Shown here: in pieces, positions 1 through 10,094 of the stretch
Layout of the letters: each line of letters starts with the position of its first letter
How positions within the stretch are numbered: the stretch's first letter is position 1
Assembly (NCBI GenBank): GCA_964602655.1
Contig: CAZRSF010000019.1
Span: forward strand, 24,201-88,200
Reading direction: 5' to 3'
DNA from: Moduliflexus sp964602655
GTDB lineage: Bacteria > Moduliflexota > Moduliflexia > Moduliflexales > Moduliflexaceae
Length of the DNA stretch: 64,000 nt
Made by a program: the position numbers and the translations under genes
The notes under the pieces: model-generated
Told to the model about the DNA's origin: nothing
The model's database searches: none
Seen by the model: the letters and a program-made list of their open reading frames with translations, nothing else

Positions 1-35
1 CGATGTTATTTTTCGAACGTTACTCACCCCCTATT

Positions 36-1016
36 TTAGATCAGGTGAATGAAATAATATAAGATCGGCAAGGTTACGACCAATCCGCCGGTCGTGAACA
101 AAAAACAGGAGTTGGTGACATCGAGATCGAGGTGATAAATGGATGAAGCGACCAAACCGTTAAAGGCGACCGGCATGGAAGACGCAATCAAAATCACTTT
201 CATCGGCAAGCCGCCGTCAATCCTGTGATAGCCAAGCATGAGCGCGAACAGCGAGACGCAGAGCGGAACGCACAAAAATTTGATTCCGGCGATAATCATG
301 CATTCCCGCAGATAATGTTTGACGCGGCTGAATTTCAGCGTCATGCCGATGGTCATCAGCAGTATGACGGTCGTTCCAGGGATCAAGACGGCATTGATCG
401 CGCCGAACATCGGCGGGCGCGGAACGCCGGAAATATTCAGCAACCCGCCAAGTGAGAGCGTGAACAACCCGGTCAGAATAAAGGGATCGCGCATGAATTC
501 TCGCCATGAACGCGCTGCGCCCATCCGCGCAGGATTTCCCGCCATGCCGTAGCTTTTGGCAATCGGAAAACCAATCATCAAATATGTAAACGGCTGGAGC
601 AGCGTATAAATCGTCATCAGCGCAAACGCTCGCTCATCCAGAAAGATAAACGCGACCACCCCGCCAATCGAGCCGATATTGGTAAACGCGCCGCAGGTGA
701 ATAACGCGCCGGCCTGCTTCGGCGGCAAATGCAGCGCGTGCGCCGCCGCAATGGCCAATCCGCCCCCGAGCAGCACGCCGAGAATGTCGAGCGCCGGGAG
801 CATCAACAGCGAGCGGTTCGGGATTTCAACAATCCAAATTGCGGCCAGAAACGTGAATGGGCCGAACAGCAGCATGGCAAGCTTCTGCATCGTGTTGCGA
901 AGGTCGTTCAGCGGCATCGGCAACGAAAGGCGCTGTCGCAGGGCAAGCTGTTGAAGAAGATACCCGGAGGAAATGCCAAAAAGAATCAATGACAAAGAAA
1001 AGAGGAATTTGGTCAT
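36..1016 (-). CDS. AEC-family (auxin efflux carrier type) membrane transporter
   Basis: A 326-residue, strongly hydrophobic protein with about ten membrane segments arranged as two halves around a short central loop (about residues 150-175). This is the layout of the AEC / malate-permease type transporters. The second half has the typical run GTTVILLMTIGMTL followed by SSMPVAFNGLVASS, where family members keep a Pro and an Asn in the transport core. The substrate cannot be told from sequence; family members move organic acids or other small anions across the inner membrane. It is the only minus-strand gene at this end and diverges from the TPR lipoprotein. Length fits the family and the start ATG is the first in the frame. 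Confidence 0.8.
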   Translation of the reverse strand: MTKFLFSLSLILFGISSGYLLQQLALRQRLSLPMPLNDLRNTMQKLAMLLFGPFTFLAAIWIVEIPNRSLLMLPALDILGVLLGGGLAIAAAHALHLPPKQAGALFTCGAFTNIGSIGGVVAFIFLDERAFALMTIYTLLQPFTYLMIGFPIAKSYGMAGNPARMGAARSWREFMRDPFILTGLFTLSLGGLLNISGVPRPPMFGAINAVLIPGTTVILLMTIGMTLKFSRVKHYLRECMIIAGIKFLCVPLCVSLFALMLGYHRIDGGLPMKVILIASSMPVAFNGLVASSIYHLDLDVTNSCFLFTTGGLVVTLPILYYFIHLI

Positions 1017-1120
1017 TATGGTTGCCGTTTATCGAAAGTTACCGCAGATTATAAGGTTTTACAGAACAGAAGAAGCGAAAATTTACGTTGAGAACGTTGT
1101 CAAGAGAAATGCCCGGATCG

Positions 1121-1163
1121 CAGCAAGAAGATATTTTTATAACGACTCAAAAATATCTTGCTG
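1121..1163. repeat. Imperfect palindrome upstream of the AEC gene
   Basis: Two perfect 11-bp arms (1128-1138 and 1149-1159) are extended by flanking CAGCAAG and CTTGCTG. It forms a hairpin in the divergent spacer; there is no clear T-run, so I do not call it a terminator. Confidence 0.55.
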
Positions 1164-1490
1164 ACAACATGCCATCGTGAAATCGCTGCCCTGACGAAAA
1201 CCGTCATCGCCTTCGGCACGCCGCAGACGCTGACGGAGATGACTGGAATGGTGGACATCGCACCTCCTTCTCAAACACGGAGCCGCCTCTCGTATGGTCG
1301 GATTCATTGCGTGGGAGAGCTTGCATCTGTCGCTGCCGCAGCAGGCCGCGCTCGTCGTGAACGCGGCGCTCTTTGCCGACACGCAAGACCGCCGAAATTT
1401 TGCGTGACGCGGACATTGCCGAGAGCTATCTATTTCCTTGACATTCTGCCGGGGAAACGATAATCTTCTTTTCGATGTTATGGAAAAGTC
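1164..1490. other. Spacer without a convincing gene
   Basis: No intact ORF here looks like a protein. On the plus strand around 1294-1407 a short frame reads VGFIAWESLHLSLPQQAALV and continues through a stop, with protein-like composition. It may be the tail of a decayed gene, but I do not recognise the family. Confidence 0.3.
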
Positions 1491-1519
1491 TTGACGAAAT
1501 CATCACGCTCTCATATTGC
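1491..1519 (+). promoter_or_regulatory. Sigma-70-type promoter for the TPR lipoprotein gene
   Basis: TTGACG at 1491-1496, a 17-bp spacer, then TATTGC at 1514-1519. It lies about 90 bp before the chosen ATG at 1607. Confidence 0.5.
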
Positions 1520-1606
1520 AGATTGAAATTCTACGCTTCTTTTAAACACGTGTGCTTTTGGGAGACATGACGGCTGTGAATGACAGCAGAATGTAAGGAA
1601 TACCGC

Positions 1607-3415
1607 ATGAAACGTTGCGCGAAATATCTGTGTATCCTGCCGCTGTGGTGTAGTCTCTTTTTTTTGGTTTCCTGCGCAACCATCGAAACGCCCGATGTCA
1701 TCAATACGCCGGAAGAAATCGAAGAGGAAATGCTCGCAGACGACGCCGTCGAAATTCTGCCGAGCCATATTGCCACGCCGACCGCCTACTATTTCTATCA
1801 ATTGGGCAACTTAGCCATCGGCTTCAATCTCTTCGACGAGGCCGCCGGATTTTACCAACGCGCCTTGCAAATAGACTCGACGTCGCAGTATCTTCGGCTC
1901 GAACTTGCCAGACTGCTGCTCAGCAACGGTCAAGAAAATGACGCCGAGAAGCTGATTCAAGAGGTGTTGACGCAGCAGCCATCCAATGTCCAAGCCTTGA
2001 TGATCCTGGGAAACATCTATACCGGGCAGAAAAAATATCAGGAGGCCGCCGCGATCTACCAACAAGTCATCGAAGCCGATCCGCAAGAACTCGACGGCTA
2101 TTTATTTTTAGCCGAGGTCTATAATCGTCTTCAAGACAAACCGCGCGTGCTGGACACCTTGCAAAAACTCCTCGCGGCGCAGCCGAATTCCGTTGATGCC
2201 ATCTACCATATCGGCAAAGTGTATCTTGAACTCAAAGAGTATCCTCAAGCCATCGAGTATTTTCAACGCGCATTGGAATTCAGCCCGGACAACTATCAAA
2301 TTTACTCCGGCTTAGCCTTAGCGTACGAGTTGCAGCAGGATTACATCCACGCGCTGGAAAATTATGAGATCATGCTGTCCATGAATCCTGACGATGACCG
2401 TCTGATCGAGCAAATCTTCAAGCTCCACCTGTTCTTAGAGCAGTATGAAGAGGCATCGCAGTATGTCGAGGAACTGCGCGAACGCGATCCCGGCAACGAA
2501 CGGTATGATTTGCAGGCGGCGATTCTGCGGTATGAATTGAAGGAGTACGAGGCGGCGGCGAACATTCTTCGCCCCTACGTCGAACGCCATCCGAAAAGCA
2601 TTGACGCCCTGACCTATCTTGCGTTGAGCCTGGAACGCACCGAACAATACGAAGAAGCTTTAGCGAATTGGCGCACGGTGTTCGAGATCGATCCGACATC
2701 GTATGAAGCGCGGATGCGGATCGGGCTGTTGCTCGACCGCCTCGACTACAACGACGAGGCGCTTCGCGTGTTTCAGGAGAATCGCGAGATGTTCCCGGAT
2801 GAACCGGAAGCGTACCTCTTTTTAGGATTTGCCTATAACGAACGGAAAGATTATCGCGCCGCCTTAACCGCGTTCGACGAAGGGCTGCAAAAAAACCCGA
2901 AACATGTGGCGCTGAATTTTTATCGCGGCGCAGCATTGGAACGGCTCGGAGAATTCGAGCAGGCGATGGCCGCGTTTCAGCATGTCATCGAATTGCAGGA
3001 TGACTACGCGAATGCGTACAATTATATCGGGTATATGCTCGCTGAAAAGGGAATTCGGCTGGATGAAGCGCTGAAACAGGTGCAGAAAGCGTTGTCGTTC
3101 GAGCCGGAGAACGGCGCGTTTGTGGATAGCCTCGGCTGGGTGTATTACCAGAAAGGGATGCTCGACGACGCCATCCGTGAATTGGAACGCGCGGCGACGC
3201 TGTTGAGCAGCGATCCGACAATCCACGATCATTTGGGCGACGCCTACAATAAAAAGGAAAATTTCGAGAAAGCGGCGGAACATTATCGAAAATCGTTGGA
3301 ACTGGAGCCAAAAGACGAGGTGCAGAAAAAGCTTGACGCCGTCAATGCCAAAATGAAATCCGCCAGCAATCATCACTCGTCGGACTCGCAGCCAACACAA
3401 CAGAAAGGTCAATAA
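1607..3415 (+). CDS. TPR-repeat lipoprotein
   Basis: A 602-residue protein with a lipoprotein signal (basic start MKRCAK, hydrophobic core, lipobox LVSC at about residue 24). Tandem tetratricopeptide repeats follow from about residue 60 to the end, for example NVQALMILGNIYTGQKKYQEAAAIY and PDEPEAYLFLGFAYNERKDY. TPR lipoproteins act as scaffolds at the inner or outer membrane; a specific partner cannot be read from the sequence. I chose 1607 rather than the upstream ATG at 1580 because AAGGAA lies just before it and the signal peptide begins there. The next gene is also a lipoprotein, 40 bp downstream, so an outer-membrane or envelope role for the pair is a reasonable inference. Confidence 0.85.
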   Translation: MKRCAKYLCILPLWCSLFFLVSCATIETPDVINTPEEIEEEMLADDAVEILPSHIATPTAYYFYQLGNLAIGFNLFDEAAGFYQRALQIDSTSQYLRLELARLLLSNGQENDAEKLIQEVLTQQPSNVQALMILGNIYTGQKKYQEAAAIYQQVIEADPQELDGYLFLAEVYNRLQDKPRVLDTLQKLLAAQPNSVDAIYHIGKVYLELKEYPQAIEYFQRALEFSPDNYQIYSGLALAYELQQDYIHALENYEIMLSMNPDDDRLIEQIFKLHLFLEQYEEASQYVEELRERDPGNERYDLQAAILRYELKEYEAAANILRPYVERHPKSIDALTYLALSLERTEQYEEALANWRTVFEIDPTSYEARMRIGLLLDRLDYNDEALRVFQENREMFPDEPEAYLFLGFAYNERKDYRAALTAFDEGLQKNPKHVALNFYRGAALERLGEFEQAMAAFQHVIELQDDYANAYNYIGYMLAEKGIRLDEALKQVQKALSFEPENGAFVDSLGWVYYQKGMLDDAIRELERAATLLSSDPTIHDHLGDAYNKKENFEKAAEHYRKSLELEPKDEVQKKLDAVNAKMKSASNHHSSDSQPTQQKGQ

Positions 3416-3455
3416 CCATTTTCGAAAACATCGAGAATGTGTATTTATAATACGC

Positions 3456-4463
3456 ATGAAAATTCTTCGTTATTTCTCATTTCCATCGAGCATGTTTCAG
3501 CGCCATCGGGAGTGCCAAAGCTTGCTTTGGCGGCCAAAGCAAGCTTTGGCACTCCTTCTGACCATCTGCGCAATTTTTATATTGGGTGGATGCGCAGGGC
3601 GGCCTCCCGTACTTCCGCCGATCTTAAGCCCTGTCGGTTCGGACTTCGCCACANNNNNNNNNNCGACCGAGGAGGTTTCGCAGGCGATTATGGAACGCAC
3701 CGAACATTTTCATTCGCTTTCCGGCATCGGCAAAGTGCAGATTGAAAATTGGGACGAACGCTATAAATTTACACAAGCGTTTGTCGTGGAAAAACCGGAC
3801 AGATTCCGCCTTGAAATCTTAGGATTTTTAGACCAGCCCGCGATCTTTTTCACATCAGACACCCAAATGCTGTCGCTCTATTCCAAAAAACACAACGCCG
3901 AATACCGGGGCGTCGCCTCGCGCGAAAACCTCTTCAAATTAGGCGGAATCAATCTTTCGGTCGAAGATTTTCTGTTAGTCCTTTCCGGCAATCCGCCGAC
4001 ACTCGATGACGTGACCTCTGAATGGGGCGTCGCGATTCAAGAAGGCCGTTACCATTATCTTGAGCGGATTTCGGTTCGGAAAAATGTCGTCCAGCGCATC
4101 TGGTTCGATACGCAGTATCGCATGGTGGCGCAAGTGCAGGAATACATGCTCACGAACGGCGAAATGCTGCTCAATGTGCGCTTCGACGAATATCGCGGCG
4201 AGCAAGGCGGCTATCCGCTGCCTGCGAAAATAGACATCGAACGCCCGATTGATAATGTGCGCGTGTTCATCGCCTACCGCGAGATGGACGTGAATCAGCC
4301 GATTGATTCGACGCTCTTCACGTTTGCACCGCCGACAGATGCGAAAATCTTCCACATTGACGATACGACCAATCAGGATTTAGGGCGGTTAGCGCCATTC
4401 GAAGAATTTCGCGTCGAGCGCTCGGAACAGTCGGAAGGCGACCAGCCTGAGGAAAACAAGTAA
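3456..4463 (+). CDS. Outer-membrane-type lipoprotein, LolB/DUF4292-like
   Basis: About 335 residues with a long N-terminus and a lipobox LGGC near residue 46. The body has alternating beta-strand character (SLSGIGKVQIENWDERYKFT, DRFRLEILGFLDQPAIFFT) that resembles the LolB / DUF4292 lipid-binding lipoprotein fold; this family call is by pattern only. The coding sequence is interrupted by a 10-N gap at 3654-3663, so about four residues and even the frame across the gap are uncertain. Part of the signal-peptide region is encoded by a 47-bp palindrome (3509-3555). No good ribosome site precedes the ATG at 3456, so the start is not firm. It ends 9 bp before ftsK, which suggests co-transcription. 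Confidence 0.65.
   Translation: MKILRYFSFPSSMFQRHRECQSLLWRPKQALALLLTICAIFILGGCAGRPPVLPPILSPVGSDFATXXXXTEEVSQAIMERTEHFHSLSGIGKVQIENWDERYKFTQAFVVEKPDRFRLEILGFLDQPAIFFTSDTQMLSLYSKKHNAEYRGVASRENLFKLGGINLSVEDFLLVLSGNPPTLDDVTSEWGVAIQEGRYHYLERISVRKNVVQRIWFDTQYRMVAQVQEYMLTNGEMLLNVRFDEYRGEQGGYPLPAKIDIERPIDNVRVFIAYREMDVNQPIDSTLFTFAPPTDAKIFHIDDTTNQDLGRLAPFEEFRVERSEQSEGDQPEENK
3509..3555. repeat. 47-bp palindrome (family A) inside the lipoprotein signal region
   Basis: Perfect 22-bp arms at 3509-3530 and 3534-3555 with a 3-base loop CGG; each arm starts GGAGTGCCAAAG. The same 22-bp arms occur again at 30965-31062 with a 54-bp spacer. Here it is read in frame as about 15 residues (ECQSLLWRPKQALAL). Confidence 0.9.
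3654..3663. other. Assembly gap (10 N)
   Basis: Ten unknown bases inside the lipoprotein gene; the true length is unknown. Confidence 0.99.
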
Positions 4464-4472
4464 CAACGTCTC

Positions 4473-6794
4473 ATGGCGAAACAGGACAAAAAAGAACCAA
4501 AGGATAAGAAGCCGCCATCGCCAAAGCCGCAGCAGGCGAAATCGCGCCGCGCATCACGCCTCATCGAACGCGCGATGGAATCGGTGAAAGCCCAAAAAAC
4601 GCCACGCGCCGCCGGTAGCGATCCGCTTGCCCCGCCGGAGCATGTCAACTCCCATTATAAAATTCAGGGGATCATTTTCGGGGCGCTGACGCTGTTTCTG
4701 TTGGTCAGCTTATTGACATATTATGGCGACGATGCGTCTTCCCTCTCGGATCAAGGCGCGACTCAGAATATCGCCGGAGTCGTCGGCGCGATGATCGCCA
4801 GCGTGCTCTTGCGTTTTTTCGGCGTTGTCGCCTACATGTTCCCGCTGCTGACGCTGCTCATCAGCATTGACCGCTTCCAACCGACGCCGCGCGCGACGAA
4901 TTACGGCAATTTAGCCGGAACATCTCTCGGCATTCTTTGTTTATGCGGCCTGTTCAGTCTGCCGACGTTGGGCGCGGCGACAGAATATTCTCCCGGCGGT
5001 TTTCTTGGCGCGGCGCTGGCCTCATTGCTGCTTGGATATTTGAAAGTGTTCGGCAGCATCACGGTGCTGATTACCGGGTTGATTATCGCAGGATTCCTCC
5101 TGAATATCCATTTTCTGCGGCATATTCTCATCCCGGAAAAGCCGCAGGTTCCAATCTTCGAAGAACAATCGCCGACAGTGCGCGTTCCGGAAATTATTAC
5201 GCCGCAGACCACTCCGCCGCAAGAAAAGAAGGAAGTCCCGATTCCAGCGAAACGCACATCGCTGCCGAATCTGTTTCGAAGAAAAATCACCGGAACCGAT
5301 GCCGAACCCGAACAGCAGTCGCCTGTTCCCGGTCAGAATCAGGCGTATCAGTTGCCGCCGCCGTCGTTATTGGATTCTCCTCCGGCGGAGAAACAACATG
5401 CCGGCACCAAACAAAGCCTGCTGACCAACTCGAAAGTCTTAGAAGAAAAACTCGCGGATTTCGGCATCGAAGGGCAGGTCGTCGGCGTCATGCCGGGGCC
5501 GGTCATTACGCGCTACGAAGTGCAGCCCGCGCCCGGCGTAAAGGTTAGCCGCATCGTCAATCTCGCCGATGATTTGGCGTTAGGCTTGAAAGCCGAATCC
5601 ATCCGCATTGTCGCGCCTGTGCCTGGAAAAGACGTGGTGGGCATCGAAGTGCCGAACAAAACCCGCGAAACCGTGTATTTACGCGATTTGATCGAAACGA
5701 ATACTTTTGCCAATCATCCGTCGAAATTGGTGTTGGCGGTAGGGAAAGACATCGGCGGACATCCGTATTTTGCCGACTTAGGGAAAATGCCGCATCTCCT
5801 GATTGCCGGGGCGACTGGTTCGGGCAAAAGCGTCTGTCTCAACTCCTTGATTTGCAGCATTTTATTCCACGCGACGCCGGAAGAAGTGCGTTTTATCATG
5901 GTTGACCCGAAAATGCTGGAACTCGGCGTCTATGACAATATCCCGCATCTGCTGATTCCGGTCGTAAAAGACCCGCAGCTTGCCTCGAACGCGTTAGGCT
6001 GGGCGACCGAAGAAATGACGCGGCGCTACGGCGTTCTGGCGCAAAAGGGCGTGCGCAACATTGCTCAGTATAACGAGGCGCTTCGCGAGGCGCCGAAAGG
6101 CAAAGAGGTTGGCGCGAAAGTCGAAACGATCTTGCCGTATATTGTGATTATTGTTGATGAATTGGCGGATTTGATGATGGTCGCTTCCGGAGTCGAGAAA
6201 CCGATCATGCGGTTGGCGCAGATGGCGCGGGCGGTTGGAATTCACTTGATTTTAGCGACGCAGCGACCGTCTGTAGATGTCATTACGGGCGTGATTAAGG
6301 CTAATTTTCCAGCGCGAATGTCATTTCGCGTGTCGTCCAAAGTGGATTCGCGCACGATCCTGGATGCCAATGGCGCAGACCTCTTATTAGGCGATGGGGA
6401 CATGCTTTTTTTGCTTCCGGGCACGTCGTTTTTACGGCGCTTGCACGGGGCATTTTTGTCAGAAAAAGAGATCAAACGTTTGACCACGTATGTGAAGAAG
6501 ATCGGCAAACCCTCGTATGATCAAGCGGTGTTGAATTATCACGCCGAGGGTGAGGCCGCAGAAGAAGACGACGCCGAATTGTACAAGAAAGCGGCGTATG
6601 TCGTAGTAAAAAATGGCGAAGCGTCTATTTCGCTGCTGCGCCGGTCGTTCAAAATCGGCCATAGCAAAGCGGCGCGTTTGATTGATGTCATGGAACGGGA
6701 CGGCATTATCAGCACGTTCAGAGGGAGCCGCCCGCGCGATATTTTAGTCACAACCGCGCAATTGGATGATCGCTTCAAGACAGGGCAAGAGTAA
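4473..6794 (+). CDS. ftsK: DNA translocase FtsK/SpoIIIE
   Basis: A 773-residue protein with a basic start, four or five membrane segments (about residues 60-215), a variable Pro/Gln-rich linker (about 220-310) and a RecA-like motor. Walker A is GATGSGKS near residue 445, and the Walker B region reads IVIIVDELADLMM. The C-terminal gamma winged helix (SLLRRSFKIGHSKAARLIDVMERDGI) would recognise KOPS-like sequences. It pumps chromosome termini through the closing division septum and activates XerCD dimer resolution. Length is typical. It follows two lipoprotein genes at close spacing and is followed by an AT-rich spacer. Confidence 0.97.
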   Translation: MAKQDKKEPKDKKPPSPKPQQAKSRRASRLIERAMESVKAQKTPRAAGSDPLAPPEHVNSHYKIQGIIFGALTLFLLVSLLTYYGDDASSLSDQGATQNIAGVVGAMIASVLLRFFGVVAYMFPLLTLLISIDRFQPTPRATNYGNLAGTSLGILCLCGLFSLPTLGAATEYSPGGFLGAALASLLLGYLKVFGSITVLITGLIIAGFLLNIHFLRHILIPEKPQVPIFEEQSPTVRVPEIITPQTTPPQEKKEVPIPAKRTSLPNLFRRKITGTDAEPEQQSPVPGQNQAYQLPPPSLLDSPPAEKQHAGTKQSLLTNSKVLEEKLADFGIEGQVVGVMPGPVITRYEVQPAPGVKVSRIVNLADDLALGLKAESIRIVAPVPGKDVVGIEVPNKTRETVYLRDLIETNTFANHPSKLVLAVGKDIGGHPYFADLGKMPHLLIAGATGSGKSVCLNSLICSILFHATPEEVRFIMVDPKMLELGVYDNIPHLLIPVVKDPQLASNALGWATEEMTRRYGVLAQKGVRNIAQYNEALREAPKGKEVGAKVETILPYIVIIVDELADLMMVASGVEKPIMRLAQMARAVGIHLILATQRPSVDVITGVIKANFPARMSFRVSSKVDSRTILDANGADLLLGDGDMLFLLPGTSFLRRLHGAFLSEKEIKRLTTYVKKIGKPSYDQAVLNYHAEGEAAEEDDAELYKKAAYVVVKNGEASISLLRRSFKIGHSKAARLIDVMERDGIISTFRGSRPRDILVTTAQLDDRFKTGQE

Positions 6795-7081
6795 AAATTT
6801 TTTCTTTGAGATATGTCCGATTTCAAGAAATTGATTGCAACGGTTTTGAATTTTAGGGATATATGCGATTGAAATTTTGTATTTTCAAATAGGAGACTAT
6901 AATATTTTAGAATTTTTATGGAGTTTGCAAGAAAAACAGAACGTATATTCCCCATAATATATTATTTGCCCAGAAGCCGACATGGCTTCATATCTTTTAT
7001 AGAAAGATCGTTCTAAAATTACCTCGAATACTCACAGGTGCTTGGGGTATTTTTCTTATCGGTTACACGAGTATTTTCTTT
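6795..7081. other. AT-rich spacer at the edge of an AT-rich insert
   Basis: Base composition drops to clearly AT-rich right after ftsK. The frame of the next gene is open upstream to a TAG at 6908 and reads protein-like (LPRILTGAWGIFLIGYTSIF) without an ATG, so that gene may start earlier with a rare start codon or be 5'-truncated. No other feature is seen. Confidence 0.4.
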
Positions 7082-8320
7082 ATGAATTGGTTTAAAACGG
7101 TTTCATTAAAATATGTGATTCAATCATTAGCATTATCTCTTGCATCAATACTTCTTTTCGGAGTGACCGCAGAATTTTTGTCTCGAATCAAATATACACC
7201 AAGAAAATTGGATTATAATTGGATATTCGAGTATGATAAACATAAAATATTTCGATTGAAATCGAACCATCAGGGAGAGTATGGAGGGGTAAAGATTACC
7301 ACGAACGCTTATGGATTTCGCGATGAAAATATTGAGATAAATAAATCCTCAAATATGTTGCGTGTACTCGTGTTAGGTGATTCTATAACGTTCGGGCATG
7401 GAGATGTCTTACAATATGAATTATATTCGGAAGTATTAGAAGATCAGCTTAATCAATATATGACATCTTTGGATATAGAAGTTTTGAATATGGGGTGTCC
7501 CGGAAATTCGGCATGGCAGGAATATTATGATCTTAGAAACGGATTGCAATTTCAGCCAGATGTCGTTATCATACAATATACGCTCAATGATGTCACTGAG
7601 CCCTATCTTGTAGCCAAAAGACACGGGGGAGAAGGTTTGGATTATCATGGTGTTAAAGACATTCCGTATTATGATTATTTATTATCTCAGAATAGTGCGT
7701 TTTATCTTTTTTTAAAAGATATCATCAGTCGTATAAAATTTCAAAGCATCACCAAAACCGATTTACAAAGAAATGCATTAGAACGCGAAGTATTAGAAGC
7801 CCTTGACAATTTAGTCACCTATCATGATCATCCTAAAATTAAAACAGCTTGGGAAGAATACTTAAAATGGTTAAAAAAAATAGTTACACTCTGCAATGAA
7901 CGCAATATTCCATGTATTTTACTCATTTCTCCTTACTCTTTCCAACTTGATCTTGATAGTTCGTTCGCATATCCTCAGGAAATCTTAAACACATTTGCAA
8001 GGGAAAATGATTTTATCACCATTGATTTGCTTGCATATCTTCAACAAGAATTCAAAGATCAAATGATACAAAAATATTCATTATCTCCGACGATGTCATA
8101 TAGTAACTTGATTGCATACATTAAGGAGAATGGGGAAAAAGAAATCGAAAAATTTTGGTATTTTTATTTTATTGATGCTGATCACTATACTCGTGATGGA
8201 CATAAATATGTCGCACACATTTTATATAACTCGTTATTACAGCTATTTCCCCCTAAAATACAAGAATCAAAACAATTAGGAAAAAATCATGCTCATAAAA
8301 TCTTTGCGGCATCGAATTAA
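7082..8320 (+). CDS. Membrane-anchored SGNH/GDSL-family hydrolase
   Basis: 412 residues with one N-terminal membrane segment (about 10-32) and an SGNH-hydrolase fold facing outward. Block I is GDSITFG near residue 100, the Gly/Asn region is NMGCPGNSAW, block III is YTLNDV, and the Asp/His pair is in DADHYT near the C-terminus, so all four catalytic blocks are present. Such proteins deacetylate or acetylate cell-surface sugars or act as lipases; the substrate is unknown. Codon use is strongly AT-rich, unlike ftsK upstream, which suggests transfer. It overlaps the next gene by 32 bp. The start is uncertain because no Shine-Dalgarno sequence precedes 7082 and the frame is open further upstream. 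Confidence 0.75.
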   Translation: MNWFKTVSLKYVIQSLALSLASILLFGVTAEFLSRIKYTPRKLDYNWIFEYDKHKIFRLKSNHQGEYGGVKITTNAYGFRDENIEINKSSNMLRVLVLGDSITFGHGDVLQYELYSEVLEDQLNQYMTSLDIEVLNMGCPGNSAWQEYYDLRNGLQFQPDVVIIQYTLNDVTEPYLVAKRHGGEGLDYHGVKDIPYYDYLLSQNSAFYLFLKDIISRIKFQSITKTDLQRNALEREVLEALDNLVTYHDHPKIKTAWEEYLKWLKKIVTLCNERNIPCILLISPYSFQLDLDSSFAYPQEILNTFARENDFITIDLLAYLQQEFKDQMIQKYSLSPTMSYSNLIAYIKENGEKEIEKFWYFYFIDADHYTRDGHKYVAHILYNSLLQLFPPKIQESKQLGKNHAHKIFAASN

Positions 8321-10094
8321 AATTCAACACATCTTTCTATTGTTAATTTTTCTTTTATGTATTCTGATTGGGTTGCATTTAGTGCTTCTTCGATATAGAT
8401 GGGGGATAAAAGGAGAGTATTATAAAAACTCTCAATGGGAAGGACAAGCGACAATTGTGAAGACTGATAAAATGCCTTATTTAAAAGGAGAAAGCGGATT
8501 ACATCTTCTTTCAACAAATACGTATAGCGTAAGATGGACAGGTTGGATCGTTATTGAAAATGAAGGAGTGTATCAGTTTGCAACAAATTCTGACGACGGG
8601 TCTTTTCTTGAAATCGGAGAACGTAGAATTGTTGATAATGGCGGAGCGCATGGGAAAACGAGGTCATCAGGGGAAATCTATCTAAAAAAAGGAAGTTATC
8701 CGATTACTATCTTATATTTTCAGATCGGAGGCTATAGTATTCTTGAAACCTTATGGACTCCTCCAGGAAAAACAGAAGAACGTATCTCACCTGACATCTT
8801 GTTTTCTAAAAAACCTACTAATATAGAAATTTTTTTAAGAAAGAATATAAAATATTTTCAATTGCTGATAGTAAGAATAATAGTGGTTGTTTCGCTCATT
8901 TTTCTCTTCATTAAAACCGTTTTTCCAATTTATGAATCCTTAAAGAAATGCGGTATTAAACGATATAACAAGGAAATTATCTTGAGTTTCGGGAGCGTGT
9001 TCACATTCATAGTGTTCACCGAACTATTGTTGAGAATGATAAATTTTTCATATTATCCGACGGATATTGGATTTAATATTACTTCTGAATATAAAATTTT
9101 TGATGTAATCGGAGATTATTATAAAACGAAACCCAATAAGACAGGAGTCTTTGTCCCACAAGAATTCCCTTGCCAAAAAGATAAAAATGAGATACGAGTC
9201 TTTCTTGTCGGAGGCTCCAGCGTTCATCATCTTGGCACGGCTGACTATTTAAAAGAAAAAATACAGCATGAAATAAAAGGATATGACAAAACTGTTCGGA
9301 TAATAAATATTAGCGCTGGGGGATACGGAACAACAAGGCTCTTACTCCATTTTCAAGAAATTTTAGATTACGATCCCGATATTATTATTTTATATTCAGG
9401 CCATAATGAATTTGAAGAAAAATATTTACGGGATACGCTTTTTAAAGAAAATTTTTTATCTGACATCAGTAATAAGTTGGAAGATGTTTCAAAATTATAC
9501 CAGTTATTGAGTTTAGTGACCAATAAAACAACCCGAATGCTTCTTTCTAAAAATGTCGATCTTATAGAAAAACGACGACATCCGTTTTTTTCTGCCGATT
9601 TTAGAGTTAATTGGGATATGACTTTTGATAAAAATGAAGTGTATAAAAATTATCGCCAAAATATTATAGAAATGATTAAGCTTGCTGAAAATAATAAAAT
9701 TGATATGATGATTTCAAAAGTCGCGTATAACAGAAGACAACCTCCTTTTAAAGCACTTAATGATTCTATATATGCATCTTGTGAGGAATTGCTCAATCAG
9801 AAAAAATATGCTACCGCTTTAGAATGTTTTGATAATGCGCTTGATGCTGATTTACAACCTCATAGAGCTACCAAAACTTCCAATATGATCGTATCAGAAA
9901 TTGCTAAAAATTACAGAGTCCCCGTTGCTGATGTTGATACAAGGATCATTCAAAAAAGTCAGAATTTTGTTCCGGGATTTGATTTATTCTATGATCATTG
10001 TCATTTAGGAGAAAACGGTAATGTGATACTTCAAGATGTATTATTTGAAACAATTGTTGACAATAATCTTTTAAATAAATTTGTCACTCAATAA
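8289..10094 (+). CDS. PA14-domain protein with C-terminal SGNH hydrolase domain
   Basis: 601 residues. After one N-terminal membrane segment (about 15-35) there is a PA14-like sugar-binding domain (about 40-165; GIKGEYYKNSQWEG, NSDDGSFLEIGERRIVDNGG). Two further hydrophobic stretches follow (about 195-260), then an SGNH domain: VGGSSVHH as block I, NISAGGYGT, YSGHNEF as block III and FYDHCHLG with the Asp/His pair. This suggests an envelope enzyme that binds and edits a polysaccharide. It overlaps the preceding SGNH gene, so the two are probably translated together, and it shares the same AT-rich codon use. The combination of PA14 and SGNH in one membrane protein is uncommon in my experience. 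Confidence 0.75.
   Translation: MLIKSLRHRIKIQHIFLLLIFLLCILIGLHLVLLRYRWGIKGEYYKNSQWEGQATIVKTDKMPYLKGESGLHLLSTNTYSVRWTGWIVIENEGVYQFATNSDDGSFLEIGERRIVDNGGAHGKTRSSGEIYLKKGSYPITILYFQIGGYSILETLWTPPGKTEERISPDILFSKKPTNIEIFLRKNIKYFQLLIVRIIVVVSLIFLFIKTVFPIYESLKKCGIKRYNKEIILSFGSVFTFIVFTELLLRMINFSYYPTDIGFNITSEYKIFDVIGDYYKTKPNKTGVFVPQEFPCQKDKNEIRVFLVGGSSVHHLGTADYLKEKIQHEIKGYDKTVRIINISAGGYGTTRLLLHFQEILDYDPDIIILYSGHNEFEEKYLRDTLFKENFLSDISNKLEDVSKLYQLLSLVTNKTTRMLLSKNVDLIEKRRHPFFSADFRVNWDMTFDKNEVYKNYRQNIIEMIKLAENNKIDMMISKVAYNRRQPPFKALNDSIYASCEELLNQKKYATALECFDNALDADLQPHRATKTSNMIVSEIAKNYRVPVADVDTRIIQKSQNFVPGFDLFYDHCHLGENGNVILQDVLFETIVDNNLLNKFVTQ

Noticed and set aside
1137..1463. Overlapping ORFs of 81 and 101 codons on both strands
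   Set aside because: Arg/Ala/Cys-rich composition, no ribosome site and no recognisable motif; at best a gene remnant.
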